Positions 1 through 8,252 of a DNA stretch of 64,000 nucleotides are shown here, piece by piece. This stretch comes from Paenibacillus periandrae. GTDB lineage: Bacteria; Bacillota; Bacilli; Paenibacillales; NBRC-103111. Both the position numbers and the translations under genes were made by a program. Position 1 is the stretch's first letter, and each line of letters opens with the position of its first letter. The notes beneath the pieces are model-generated. The model was not told the origin of the DNA. It worked only from the letters and a program-made list of their open reading frames with translations, and did no database searches. The stretch covers positions 496,001-560,000 of the forward strand of contig NZ_JAJNMU010000001.1 in assembly GCF_022458865.1 (NCBI RefSeq). Direction: 5' to 3'.

Positions 1-637
1 GCCCGGATCTGCGCAGTAATATACGTAAACCGGTAATAAGCGATGCCAGCACCGCACCAACGACAAGGCCGCCAATGGCAATAATCAAGAAGCTGGCACC
101 AGCCTTCGGTAAAGAAAATACGCCGGTTACAGCAGCTGCTACCGCGAATTTGAAAGCGACAAGTCCTGAAGCATCATTCATTAACGCCTCGCCTTCAAGC
201 AGATGCATCAAGCTTTTGGGCAGACGGATTCTCCCTGCTAATGCACTGACAGCTACGGCGTCAGTCGGCGACAGTATGGCAGCAAGACCGAACGCCACAG
301 GCAGCGGAATCGATGGTATCATCCAATGAATGGCATAGCCGATCACAAAAACAGTTGCGAACACAAGGCCGACGGCTAATATTAAAATAGGTGCGCGAAG
401 ACGCCACAGCTCACCGCGGGGGGTGTGTTTACCATCGTTATAGAGCAGAGGAGCGATAAACAAAAGAAAGAAAAGCTCAGGCTCCAGGTGCATATGAATG
501 CCCAGTGGAAGAAAAGTTACTATAACGCCCAGAGCAATTTGAATGAGGGGAACGGGAACGAATGGGATCTCCCGATTGATAACATTTGACACCCCAATAA
601 GCGCAAGCAGAACCAAAATCGTAATAAATAATTCCAT
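1..637 (-). CDS. Na+/H+ antiporter, CPA1 family (C-terminus beyond window)
   Basis: Membrane cation/proton exchanger, probably exporting Na+ or K+ in exchange for H+. I translated the minus strand from an ATG at 637, which follows a GAGGAG ribosome site, and the frame stays open to base 1, giving 212 residues. The protein begins [16 protein letters not shown], has several hydrophobic helices, and shows the CPA1 hallmarks [12 protein letters not shown] (near residue 125) and [15 protein letters not shown] (near 150), the conserved ion-binding ND pair. It resembles Bacillus NhaK/YvgP-type proteins; the subfamily cannot be fixed from half a protein. The full family length is usually above 500 residues, so the C-terminal half lies outside. 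A perfect palindrome sits about 65 bases upstream and may control it. Confidence 0.9.
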   Translation of the reverse strand, partial: MELFITILVLLALIGVSNVINREIPFVPVPLIQIALGVIVTFLPLGIHMHLEPELFFLLFIAPLLYNDGKHTPRGELWRLRAPILILAVGLVFATVFVIGYAIHWMIPSIPLPVAFGLAAILSPTDAVAVSALAGRIRLPKSLMHLLEGEALMNDASGLVAFKFAVAAAVTGVFSLPKAGASFLIIAIGGLVVGAVLASLITGLRILLRRSG

Positions 638-700
638 ACCTAGCTTCTCCTCTTCAACAGTTTTAAATTGTACTGGACATGCATATATTAAATCACACAA

Positions 701-725
701 TTAGATAGGTTTGCAACCTATCTAA
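701..725. promoter_or_regulatory. Perfect inverted repeat, candidate repressor operator
   Basis: TTAGATAGGTT, then TGC, then AACCTATCTAA: an 11-base perfect inverted repeat with a 3-base centre. It lies 64 bases upstream of the antiporter start, where its promoter should be, and has no T-tract, so it is more likely a TetR- or MarR-type operator than a terminator. The regulator is not in this window. Confidence 0.55.
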
Positions 726-823
726 TTACAGACGGCCTATTTTAAATTCGCTGAAATTAATGTCTCCCTTCGTACACAATTTGATACCTTTTATTTACAA
801 ATCAAATGTACGTTTATTCACAA

Positions 824-844
824 AAACCCGCTCTCGGCGGGTTT
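824..844 (-). terminator. Rho-independent terminator after the 907-1746 permease
   Basis: On the minus strand AAACCCGC, loop CGAGA, GCGGGTTT, followed by more T. It lies about 60 bases after the stop of the last gene of the first sugar-importer operon. Confidence 0.8.
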
Positions 845-906
845 CTATCCATCCAATACGTTCTAAGCCTACAACACTATTGCTGTGGCTGCTGGCAGCT
901 CTTCCC

Positions 907-1746
907 TTACCCCTTCAAGCCGGTAGTAGCAAGTCCCTGCACCAGATATTTTTGGAAAAACAAAAATACGAGCATCTGCGGAACAATCGACAGCACGGAC
1001 ATCGCAAATAACGGGCCCCATTGTGACATCGAGGACGGATCTGCAAACATCCGCAGGCCAAGCGATACGGTGAACAGCTTCGTTTGATTCAAGTAAATAA
1101 GCGGCCCGAGGAAATCATCCCACGACCAATAGAACGAAAAGATAGCAACCGTCGCCAGGGCAGGAGCCATCAGCGGGAGCATCATATGCCAAAACACGCC
1201 AAAGGTAGAGCAGCCGTCGATCACTGCTGACTCATCCAGCTCCTTGGGGATACCTCTGATGAATTGAATCAGCAGGAAAATGAAAAACGGGGTTCCCCCT
1301 ACAAATGCGGGAACGATCAATGGTAAAAAGGTATTCACCCAATCCAGCTTGTGAAACAAAATATATTGAGGAATCAAAGTGACCTGCGCGGGCAGCATGA
1401 TCGCCATCAGCAGTAAAGCAAACAATAGCTTACGCAGCTTAAACTGCAGACGTGCAAAACCAAACGCTACCAGACTGGACGAAATCAGCGTACCTATCAC
1501 AATCGCTGTCGTAATGATTAAGGAATTTTGAAAAAACAGCCCAAAATGAAAATTACCGAAACCCGCCCAGCCCTTCACATAATTATCCCATCGCAGGCTT
1601 GAAGGTATTAAGGAAGACGCATTCTGAAAAATCTCCGCTTCCGGCTTCACCGAGCTCGAAATGGCCCACAGGATCGGGTACACCATGAACAACCCCAGCA
1701 GTATCACACCTGTATGAAATAAAACCGTACGTATCGAACTGCTCAT
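907..1746 (-). CDS. Sugar ABC transporter permease, MalG/UgpE type
   Basis: Inner-membrane subunit of a CUT1-type carbohydrate importer. It is 279 residues, begins MSSSIRTVLFHTGVILLGL, has about six membrane helices, and carries the EAA-loop signature that docks the ATPase (PKELDESAVIDGCSTF, near residue 180). The end GLATTGLKG is typical of this half-transporter. I use the ATG at 1746 rather than an in-frame ATG 24 bases upstream, because GGAGGG sits correctly before 1746. The start lies one base after the stop of the MalF-type partner, so the two are translated together. No ATPase gene is nearby; such importers usually share a housekeeping ATPase such as MsmX. The substrate is unknown. Confidence 0.92.
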   Translation of the reverse strand: MSSSIRTVLFHTGVILLGLFMVYPILWAISSSVKPEAEIFQNASSLIPSSLRWDNYVKGWAGFGNFHFGLFFQNSLIITTAIVIGTLISSSLVAFGFARLQFKLRKLLFALLLMAIMLPAQVTLIPQYILFHKLDWVNTFLPLIVPAFVGGTPFFIFLLIQFIRGIPKELDESAVIDGCSTFGVFWHMMLPLMAPALATVAIFSFYWSWDDFLGPLIYLNQTKLFTVSLGLRMFADPSSMSQWGPLFAMSVLSIVPQMLVFLFFQKYLVQGLATTGLKG

Positions 1747-1747
1747 C

Positions 1748-2692
1748 CTATTTCCCTCCTTCGGTTTCATAATGAACCCATGAGGACGAGGATTTGAAAA
1801 TCAATGCTGTGAACAGGCCCACGATAAGCAGCAGCACCCAGGCCATCGCCGATGCATAGCCCATATGGAAATGCGTAAAAGCCGTCTCGTACAAATACAC
1901 CGCATAAAATAAAGTAGAATCCATTGGGCCGCCACTTGTAATCAAGAAGCTTTGCGTGAAGGTCATAAAGCCTCCTATTGTCTGCATCACCAGATTAAAA
2001 AATATGATAGGCGTCAGCATCGGCAGCGTAACTCGGAAAAAGCGCATGACGGCACCAGCTCCATCCATCTTGGCGGCCTCGTACAATTCAGTCGGAATTT
2101 GCTTGAGCCCAGCCAGGAAAATAAGCATCGGTGAGCCAAACTGCCAAACCACGAGCAGAATCAATGTCCATAAAGCAAAATCGGGGCTTGCAATCCAGCT
2201 CATGCCTTTAATTCCAATCAAGCCCAGAAGTGAATTGACAGCTCCCTTGGAGCCAAATAATTGCTTCCACATCACAGCAACCGCGACACTCCCCCCCAGG
2301 ATGGACGGGATGTAGTAAAGCGTACGGTAAACGGTAACCCCTTTTCGATCCACATTGAAAATCATCGCAACCAGCAAAGCAAACATCAATTTAAGCGGAA
2401 CCGAAACGAGCACGAACAGCAGGGTCACCTTAAGTGCAGTGAGAAAACGCTTATCGCTGGTGAACATTTCGATATAATTATCAAGTCCAATCCATTTGGG
2501 GTTGGACAGCATGTCATATTGCGTAAAGGAAAAATATAAAGAAGCCAGCATCGGGCCGATAATGAATACAACAAAGCCTATGAGCCACGGTGAAATAAAA
2601 CCATATGCAATGATCGTTTTTTTCCATTCCCGTAACGCCGCAAGCTTATTCACCCCGATAGAATGGCGGTCTGTTGCTACTGTCTGGCGCAT
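1748..2692 (-). CDS. Sugar ABC transporter permease, MalF/UgpA type
   Basis: Second membrane subunit of the same CUT1 importer, 314 residues with six predicted helices starting near residue 30 (IIAYGFISPWLIGFVVFI). The EAA motif PTELYEAAKMDGAGAVMRFF is near residue 205. A GGGGG ribosome site lies 9 bases before the ATG. It follows the binding-protein gene after a 91-base gap holding a stem-loop, and is followed directly by the MalG-type partner. The family is certain; the substrate is not. Confidence 0.92.
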   Translation of the reverse strand: MRQTVATDRHSIGVNKLAALREWKKTIIAYGFISPWLIGFVVFIIGPMLASLYFSFTQYDMLSNPKWIGLDNYIEMFTSDKRFLTALKVTLLFVLVSVPLKLMFALLVAMIFNVDRKGVTVYRTLYYIPSILGGSVAVAVMWKQLFGSKGAVNSLLGLIGIKGMSWIASPDFALWTLILLVVWQFGSPMLIFLAGLKQIPTELYEAAKMDGAGAVMRFFRVTLPMLTPIIFFNLVMQTIGGFMTFTQSFLITSGGPMDSTLFYAVYLYETAFTHFHMGYASAMAWVLLLIVGLFTALIFKSSSSWVHYETEGGK

Positions 2693-2718
2693 CGTGAATC
2701 GCCCCCTATATGAAGATG

Positions 2719-2740
2719 AGCCGTCCGATGCCGAACGGCT
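2719..2740 (-). other. Intercistronic stem-loop between binding protein and permease
   Basis: AGCCGT and ACGGCT pair around a 10-base loop. It lies after the binding-protein gene and before the permease, without a T-tract on the transcribed strand. Such hairpins often lower expression of the permeases relative to the binding protein or protect the upstream mRNA; that role is inferred from position. Confidence 0.45.
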
Positions 2741-2783
2741 GTTTACTTAATTTGTAGAAATCCTGGTTAACGTGTTAGTAAAT

Positions 2784-4145
2784 TTACTTTGTGCTTTTGG
2801 CTAGAATTTGCTCAGCATCCTTACGGAATTGCTTGGCACCTTCCTCCGGCGTCAGCTTGCCAAAATTGATCTGCTCCTGCAGCTTGCCGAGCAGCGTACG
2901 GATCTCGTTATCGCCTGGAGGGGATGGTGCTTCACTCTCACGAGCATACTTTTGGGCAACTTCGACGTAGGAGAACATCTGCTTGGACGTGTCTGGAAGC
3001 TTCGCCGAAACCGATTTGCGGATTTCAGAGGAGATCGGAATTCCCCGCTCTGCCGCCAAGATATCGTTGCCTTCAGCATCATTGGTGAAAAAGTCGATCA
3101 GCTTGGCTGCTGCTTCCGGATTTTTCGAGTGGCTCGTAACAGCGAATGACATCGCCGCCTTCAGGAAATGCCCTTCCTTTCCGCCGGGCAGCGTCGGGTA
3201 AACCGTCATTTTCAACGGACGTTTGGAGGCCGCTACCAAGGCTACAATCTGGTTGCTTTGAACCGGCTGAATCGCTGCTTTGCCATGGACCAGAAGTGAA
3301 TTTTCCAGCTGTTTAAATTCGGATTGAACCTCAGGTCCTGGTGTCAAACCTTCCTTCATCAGCTTCTGCCAATAGGTAAAGTAGTCAACGAACACCTTAT
3401 CGTCGGGATATGCGAGCTTTTTCCCATCAGCCGAATAAAACATCGTTCCGTTCTGTCTAACAAAATGCTTGAATCCGTCATAACCGTTATCCAGCGTAAT
3501 CCCGTAAAAGTCTTTACCGAGCTTGGCTTTCATGGCACGCAGCGTATTGGCCATATCCTCATACGTATAGCCCGGCTTTAATTCTTCAACGCCCGCTTTT
3601 GCGAATAGAGCCGGATCGTAGATCATCGTCATCGTGTTGGTACCCAGATTGACACCCCACAGCTTGCCGTCCACCTTATCCGGTAAATAGTTGGCATCGA
3701 CATTTTTAAGATTAATCGTTCCCTTATCTACATAAGGGTTCAAATCGACGAGCAATTTCCGTGAGACGTACTCATTGATGACGCCTTCATGGATTTGCAT
3801 CAAATCTGGCAAATTACCTCCTGCAGCCTGGGTGTTCACTTTATTCCAGTAATCATCAAACCCGATAAATTCGGATTGCACCTCAATGTTCGGATTTTTT
3901 TTCATGAACAAATCGATCGCTTTCAGCGTTTTATCGTTCCGGTCCTGAGAGCCCCACCAGGCTACACGAATTTTCACCTTGGCTGCCGGATCTGTCTTGG
4001 CCGTATCTGTCTTGGGCGCCTCCTGCTTGGATGTGTCGGTTTTGGGAGCCATTGTATTGTTACCGCTATTGGCTCCCGTCGAACAGCCTGCCACTCCCCC
4101 TGCCAATATCACCATGGACATCATTGCTACCAAACTTCGCTTCAT
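2784..4145 (-). CDS. Sugar ABC transporter substrate-binding lipoprotein
   Basis: Extracellular family 1 solute-binding protein (COG1653), 453 residues, that captures a sugar and delivers it to the two permeases downstream. The signal peptide ends in a lipobox, GGVAGC, so the mature protein is lipid-anchored at Cys21. A low-complexity linker rich in Thr, Lys and Asp follows (residues about 24-55), then the fold with IRVAWWGSQDRND and YWNKVNTQAAGGNLPDLMQ. A GGGAGGG ribosome site precedes the ATG. It starts 63 bases after the Gfo/Idh-type dehydrogenase, which suggests that the imported sugar is oxidised by that enzyme. The length is normal for the family; the ligand cannot be read from sequence. 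Confidence 0.92.
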   Translation of the reverse strand: MKRSLVAMMSMVILAGGVAGCSTGANSGNNTMAPKTDTSKQEAPKTDTAKTDPAAKVKIRVAWWGSQDRNDKTLKAIDLFMKKNPNIEVQSEFIGFDDYWNKVNTQAAGGNLPDLMQIHEGVINEYVSRKLLVDLNPYVDKGTINLKNVDANYLPDKVDGKLWGVNLGTNTMTMIYDPALFAKAGVEELKPGYTYEDMANTLRAMKAKLGKDFYGITLDNGYDGFKHFVRQNGTMFYSADGKKLAYPDDKVFVDYFTYWQKLMKEGLTPGPEVQSEFKQLENSLLVHGKAAIQPVQSNQIVALVAASKRPLKMTVYPTLPGGKEGHFLKAAMSFAVTSHSKNPEAAAKLIDFFTNDAEGNDILAAERGIPISSEIRKSVSAKLPDTSKQMFSYVEVAQKYARESEAPSPPGDNEIRTLLGKLQEQINFGKLTPEEGAKQFRKDAEQILAKSTK

Positions 4146-4208
4146 ATTAAACCCTCCCTTTTCCTATGTACATCATGACGTGAAAACAACCAAGTCCAAC
4201 CTTACAGT

Positions 4209-5252
4209 TTAAATCATGACCCTCGCGTGTGTAATCGCCGCTTCCCTGGTACAGGACATGACGCGAATGGCTTGCGCGCCGCATTGACCGTCGATCTCGA
4301 AAGGACGATCTTCACGCAGCGCATTTACGAAGGCTTGATGAACATTGGGCAATGCCCCGCCACCGGATAACGTATGTGGAAATTCAGCCTCCATTATGGT
4401 TCCACCCTCATAAGCCAGCTGCTCATCAATAAAGCTGTCCTTGAGTTGTATCGTCAGTTCCCCACGATCCAGCACATATCGGGCCCAGCCTGCCGTTCCG
4501 TTAACCTCCAGCACATACAAGGGGGTATCAGCTTGAACGAACGAGCTGTACGTTGTTTCGAGGACTGCTGTTACTCCTCTCGCCAAACCATATATGGCCG
4601 TTGTCACATCATCGCCCTTCATCGGAGCATACAGCGTATTGGAGTAGGCTTGAACCCATTCCATATCGCTATGCAGCCAGGCAAACAGATCGATCATATG
4701 GACACCAAGCAAATCCAGCGCACCCGAAGCCTCCTCCATTCGCCATTGCCCCTCCTGTATGCGGAAGCCGTTGGAAGAAATCATCCTGCCCCGCAGTGAA
4801 ATGATCTCACCCATATGGTCTTGCCGGATCAACCGTCTGAGCAACTGAAGTGCCGGGTCCCCACGAAAGCACATATAGACGCCAAGCTGACGTCCACAAC
4901 GAACGGCTGCATCCACCATCCGATTAGCAGCATCGAAGGTACCAGCCAACGGCTTTTGACATAAAACATGCTTGCCGGATTCGAGACAGGCTATGGTCAC
5001 GGACTCGTGGAAACGATTAGGCACAGCAATATCCACCCAATCGACTTCCTGATCTGACCATATCAAGTTGGAATCATTCGTCCAGTGAGGAATACCAAAT
5101 TGCTCGGCGGCGGCTTTTGCCTTATGAATATCAGGATCACACAGCCATTTGAGTCTGGAGCCGTGCAACGCTTGATGTGCGGGAAGGTGAAGCGCCTGCG
5201 CAATGCCTCCGATTCCAATTAATGCGGCCGTCCGTACCGTCACTCTGCTCAT
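4209..5252 (-). CDS. Gfo/Idh/MocA-family NAD(P)-dependent oxidoreductase
   Basis: Cytoplasmic sugar or cyclitol dehydrogenase of the glucose-fructose oxidoreductase / inositol dehydrogenase family, about 347 residues. The Rossmann motif is AALIGIGGIAQALHLPAH near the N-terminus. The family motif CQKPLAGT (usually E-K-P, here with Q for E) supplies the catalytic lysine, and GALDLLGVHMIDLFAWL gives the later motif with a candidate catalytic His. The open frame extends 45 codons further upstream, but family members begin just before the Rossmann strand, so I use the ATG at 5252. Its ribosome site is poorly placed, and 5252 is a judgement. It leads the importer operon and is divergent from the AraC gene at 5522. 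The reaction is probably oxidation of the imported sugar; the substrate is unknown. Confidence 0.85.
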   Translation of the reverse strand: MSRVTVRTAALIGIGGIAQALHLPAHQALHGSRLKWLCDPDIHKAKAAAEQFGIPHWTNDSNLIWSDQEVDWVDIAVPNRFHESVTIACLESGKHVLCQKPLAGTFDAANRMVDAAVRCGRQLGVYMCFRGDPALQLLRRLIRQDHMGEIISLRGRMISSNGFRIQEGQWRMEEASGALDLLGVHMIDLFAWLHSDMEWVQAYSNTLYAPMKGDDVTTAIYGLARGVTAVLETTYSSFVQADTPLYVLEVNGTAGWARYVLDRGELTIQLKDSFIDEQLAYEGGTIMEAEFPHTLSGGGALPNVHQAFVNALREDRPFEIDGQCGAQAIRVMSCTREAAITHARVMI

Positions 5253-5462
5253 CTCCCTTATTGATCCTTGATCCGAAAGCGTTATCAATGAGCTCTCTGT
5301 TATCCTCATGTACGCGCTTCCAAATTTGCTGTAATTGATTCTCTCTACATACAGCTGCTTCAGAATCCTGGTTGAACTTGTCGGCAAATATAATGATTGT
5401 CATTTTTGATCCCCCTTTAGCCATACCGACTCTTCCTAAAAAGCTTATCATAAAAAAACGCG

Positions 5463-5490
5463 TTAAACTTTCACTAATAACGGTTATAAT
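5463..5490 (+). promoter_or_regulatory. Candidate sigma-A promoter of the AraC gene at 5522
   Basis: TTAAAC, 16-base spacer, perfect TATAAT at 5485-5490. A TAGGAGG ribosome site follows at 5509-5514 and the ATG at 5522. Confidence 0.55.
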
Positions 5491-5521
5491 GTAGTTAAAG
5501 TACGATCTTAGGAGGTACTGT

Positions 5522-6376
5522 ATGGCCGTTTTTGAGCATTTGGATTTGACGGATAACCATTTTGTTCTGAAGTATCAGGCAGATCAACAAATGGTGAACC
5601 ATTTTCATGCCCATAAAGGGATGGAGTTTATGTATATTTACAAGGGGAAAGGTCATTTGATGCTGGATAGCCGAATGTATGAGTTTAAAAGCGGACAGTT
5701 GATTGTGTTCCAGCCCTTTCAGCTGCACCGTATCCAACAGGATAACAGCTCGGATTATATACGTTCCTATGTTGTATTCGAGCCGTCACTATTTGATACT
5801 TATTTGGCACCATTTCCGGTGCTGCGCAGCTTTTTCCAGCATCTATGGAAGGATCAGCTGACCAAGCAAATATTCGAGCTGAACGAGGAGCACCCGCTGG
5901 TCCTGCTCTACGAGGAACTTCACAGTCGCTGTTCCAGGGTTCCTGTCAATACGCTGGCAGAGGAATATGGTTTATTTTTTGTTCGATTTCTATGCCTGCT
6001 TCGCCCCATATGGACGGAATATGATAGTACGGATGGCGCTTCAATCCGCTCCCTCAACCACGCCGAACGCATTATGGATTGGATCGAGGCGCATTATCAG
6101 GAGCCGTTCTCCATCCAAGAGCTGGCCAAGGAGGTTCATCTGTCCCACAAGCATATCTCTGCGCTGTTCAAGCAAAAAACCGGGGGAACCATCACCGACT
6201 ACCTGATGGCCAAACGTTTGAATCAGGCGTGTTTATTATTAAAAACCTCCTCCAAAACCATCAGCGAGATTTGTTTGGAAAGCGGTTTCGCGAATCTGTC
6301 TTACTTTTGCCAGTTTTTCAAAAAAAGGATGAGAATTACGCCCTATCAATACCGAAAGCAGTATTTGGATCTATAG
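5522..6376 (+). CDS. AraC-family transcriptional regulator
   Basis: DNA-binding regulator of 284 residues. The N-terminal half is a cupin-like sensor (HFHAHKGMEFMYIYKGKGHL, residues about 22-100). The last 107 residues are the AraC double helix-turn-helix, with FSIQELAKEVHLSHKHISALF as helix-turn-helix one and TISEICLESGFANLSYFCQFF as two. It is divergent from the Gfo/Idh gene that heads the importer operon, the usual place for an AraC activator of a sugar operon, so I infer that it controls that operon. Its stop codon overlaps the stop of the convergent AraC gene at 6371. The TAGGAGG ribosome site fixes the start. Confidence 0.9.
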   Translation: MAVFEHLDLTDNHFVLKYQADQQMVNHFHAHKGMEFMYIYKGKGHLMLDSRMYEFKSGQLIVFQPFQLHRIQQDNSSDYIRSYVVFEPSLFDTYLAPFPVLRSFFQHLWKDQLTKQIFELNEEHPLVLLYEELHSRCSRVPVNTLAEEYGLFFVRFLCLLRPIWTEYDSTDGASIRSLNHAERIMDWIEAHYQEPFSIQELAKEVHLSHKHISALFKQKTGGTITDYLMAKRLNQACLLLKTSSKTISEICLESGFANLSYFCQFFKKRMRITPYQYRKQYLDL

Positions 6377-7222
6377 CTCTCTTCTAATATTCAATTGATT
6401 GCGCTGATCTCTGGGTGAAATTCCTCTGTACTGCTTGAATTGCTTGTTAAAATAACTTAAGGAATGGAAGCCGCACTCAAATGCGATATCCGTGATCGAC
6501 TTGGCCGTGTGGTCCAGCAAATAGACTGCAGATTGCAAACGAAGACGGTTAATAAATTCATTGGGGGACAAACTCGTAGTACCTTTGAATTTTTGGAAAA
6601 ACAGTGTTTTTCGCAGATTTGACATGACAATCATTTCGTTAATATCGATATCCTCAGAGAAATGGGACAGCATGTATTGAATAACATGAATAATGCCCTG
6701 ATCCGTTTTCGAATTGGAAGAATCATCCAGTTGTACAGCCTCATAGTAGCGGAAAATCATCACCAGAATGTCGATAAAATACAAATATTGCTTGGCCCTC
6801 CATCCGGGAAGCTGCTGCTCACCTTCGGCTATCGCCAGCTTGGAGGCGTTTTGAATCGCTTGGGCGTAGCTTGTATGCGCAGGAATTAATGGCGAGAACA
6901 TGTCGGCCGCATAGAACGGCGTCAGCAGCTTATGCCCTTCGGGGATTGACCTTGCAATCGAAGGAGCAAACAACACCATCGTCCACTCTACCGGCTTATC
7001 GCTTTCCTCAGCGAGATTCCAATGCGGCTCAAACGGACGAAACACATAAACATCACCGGGCTTGCCATGATAATCACGGTCGCACAGGTGGTATTTAACA
7101 TTATTTTTTAACACAATGCTAATTTCCAGCGCATCATGAACATGCATTTCGTGTTCGGTTAAAGTACCTACTTTTTTCACAAAATTAAGTTCATCATCCA
7201 AACGAATATCATCGTAAAACAT
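6371..7222 (-). CDS. AraC-family transcriptional regulator, cupin sensor
   Basis: Regulator of 283 residues with an N-terminal cupin domain (EMHVHDALEISIVLKNNVKY, residues about 25-90) and a C-terminal AraC helix-turn-helix (IDINEMIVMSNLRKTLFFQKF and SITDIAFECGFHSLSYFNKQF). I start at the ATG at 7222 because GGAGGAA lies 7 bases before it; an in-frame ATG at 7240 has no such site. The gene is convergent with the AraC gene at 5522, and both stops lie within the same CTATAG hexamer. The two proteins share little beyond the fold. The target is unknown; the neighbouring sugar importer is the best guess. Confidence 0.88.
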   Translation of the reverse strand: MFYDDIRLDDELNFVKKVGTLTEHEMHVHDALEISIVLKNNVKYHLCDRDYHGKPGDVYVFRPFEPHWNLAEESDKPVEWTMVLFAPSIARSIPEGHKLLTPFYAADMFSPLIPAHTSYAQAIQNASKLAIAEGEQQLPGWRAKQYLYFIDILVMIFRYYEAVQLDDSSNSKTDQGIIHVIQYMLSHFSEDIDINEMIVMSNLRKTLFFQKFKGTTSLSPNEFINRLRLQSAVYLLDHTAKSITDIAFECGFHSLSYFNKQFKQYRGISPRDQRNQLNIRREL

Positions 7223-7332
7223 AGCTGCTTCCTCCGTCATTTCAGGTTGAACCTAGAATACTTGTCAGCCTTTAAGTATAGCAGACATCCTTTTATTATG
7301 AAAGCGGATCCAAGCATGAGCAAATTCGAGGT

Positions 7333-7361
7333 AAAAAACCGAAAGCACATGGCTTCCGGTT
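7333..7361 (-). terminator. Terminator after the NlpC/P60 gene
   Basis: On the minus strand ACCGGAAGC and GCTTTCGGT form a 9-pair stem with one G-T pair, followed by TTTTTT. It lies 24 bases after the stop of the gene ending at 7385. Confidence 0.8.
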
Positions 7362-7384
7362 CTTGCTGCTTATCTTAGCTTATC

Positions 7385-8071
7385 TTAATAAATCCGCTTG
7401 GCTCCCAAATATCTCGGTGTCCAGTAGCTGTTGTTGTCTAAAGCTTGCACAGCAATGCCTGCTGAGCGGGTCGCTGAAATAAACTGGCCCCCACCTACAT
7501 AGATGCCTACATGATCAACGACTCCTGGTGTATTGATGCTGAAGAAAACAAGATCACCCGGCTGCAGCTTGCTTCGACTTACCGCTGTACCCATTTGTGA
7601 CAATTCGGCAGAGGACGTCCGATGCATGGAAACACCATGTGACGAAAACATATAATAAACGAAGCCGGAGCAATCAAAGCCAATACCAGGATTCGTGCCG
7701 CCCCATACATATGGAGTTTTTAGGTAACTGTAGCTATCAGCAACAATTTTCTTTTTGATCAACGCATTTGTAATGGCTGCCTGGGTCTTCAGATCGGCGA
7801 TTCCAGTTGTCGGCAAACTGTATGCTTGTTGAAAGTCCACGATAGCTTGTGAAGTCATGCTTCCGTAGTAACCTGTTGCGGTATAGTATTTAAAATAACC
7901 AAGTACTTTCAAATTGGTTTGCAGCAAGGATACCTGGTTGCCTGTAGACCCCTGTGACAGAACTGTTGAGGAGATCGGCTCAGCAGAAGCGGATAAAGTA
8001 AGATTAGGGAGAGTGGAGGCGGATAACAATAGTGTAGAGCAGAGCAGAAATTTGGATAATGTCTGTTTCAT
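7385..8071 (-). CDS. Secreted NlpC/P60 peptidoglycan endopeptidase with PG-binding domain
   Basis: Cell-wall hydrolase of 228 residues. A Sec signal peptide (MKQTLSKFLLCSTLLLSAST, cleavage near residue 31) is followed by a PG_binding_1 domain (residues about 38-102, VSLLQTNLKVLGYFKY) and an NlpC/P60 domain (about 110-228). The catalytic Cys is in GIGFDCSGFVYYMF and the catalytic His in VDHVGIYVGGGQF. The family cuts D-glutamyl-meso-diaminopimelate links in peptide stems. It has its own terminator and appears monocistronic. It may act in wall turnover, possibly also to expose the SLH-anchored surface protein encoded just upstream on the same strand; that link is only positional. Confidence 0.92.
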   Translation of the reverse strand: MKQTLSKFLLCSTLLLSASTLPNLTLSASAEPISSTVLSQGSTGNQVSLLQTNLKVLGYFKYYTATGYYGSMTSQAIVDFQQAYSLPTTGIADLKTQAAITNALIKKKIVADSYSYLKTPYVWGGTNPGIGFDCSGFVYYMFSSHGVSMHRTSSAELSQMGTAVSRSKLQPGDLVFFSINTPGVVDHVGIYVGGGQFISATRSAGIAVQALDNNSYWTPRYLGAKRIY

Positions 8072-8184
8072 CTTGTCAGTTCCCTTCCCACAATGAAGTT
8101 TCTCCCATCTTACCCTCTTCCTAGCTATTCGCTCAATACATAAATATTGGTATAAAATTTAACATCATGTTAAAAGATACATAT

Positions 8185-8222
8185 AAAAACACGAAGGATA
8201 CCAGTTGCCCGGCACCCTTCGT
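8185..8222 (-). terminator. Terminator after the NEAT/SLH gene
   Basis: On the minus strand ACGAAGG and CCTTCGT pair at the base of an imperfect hairpin, followed by GTTTTTAT. It lies about 30 bases past the stop at 8253. Confidence 0.75.
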
Positions 8223-8252
8223 ATTTCCAAAACGGATATGATTTAGCAATTA

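Noticed and set aside
5137..5404. Reading frame starting at the ATG at 5404 with a good AAAGGGGG site, upstream of and overlapping the Gfo/Idh gene
   Set aside because: Its product (MTIIIFADKFNQ and on) matches no family I know and most of it overlaps the conserved Rossmann region in another frame. It could be a short leader, but I cannot support a gene.
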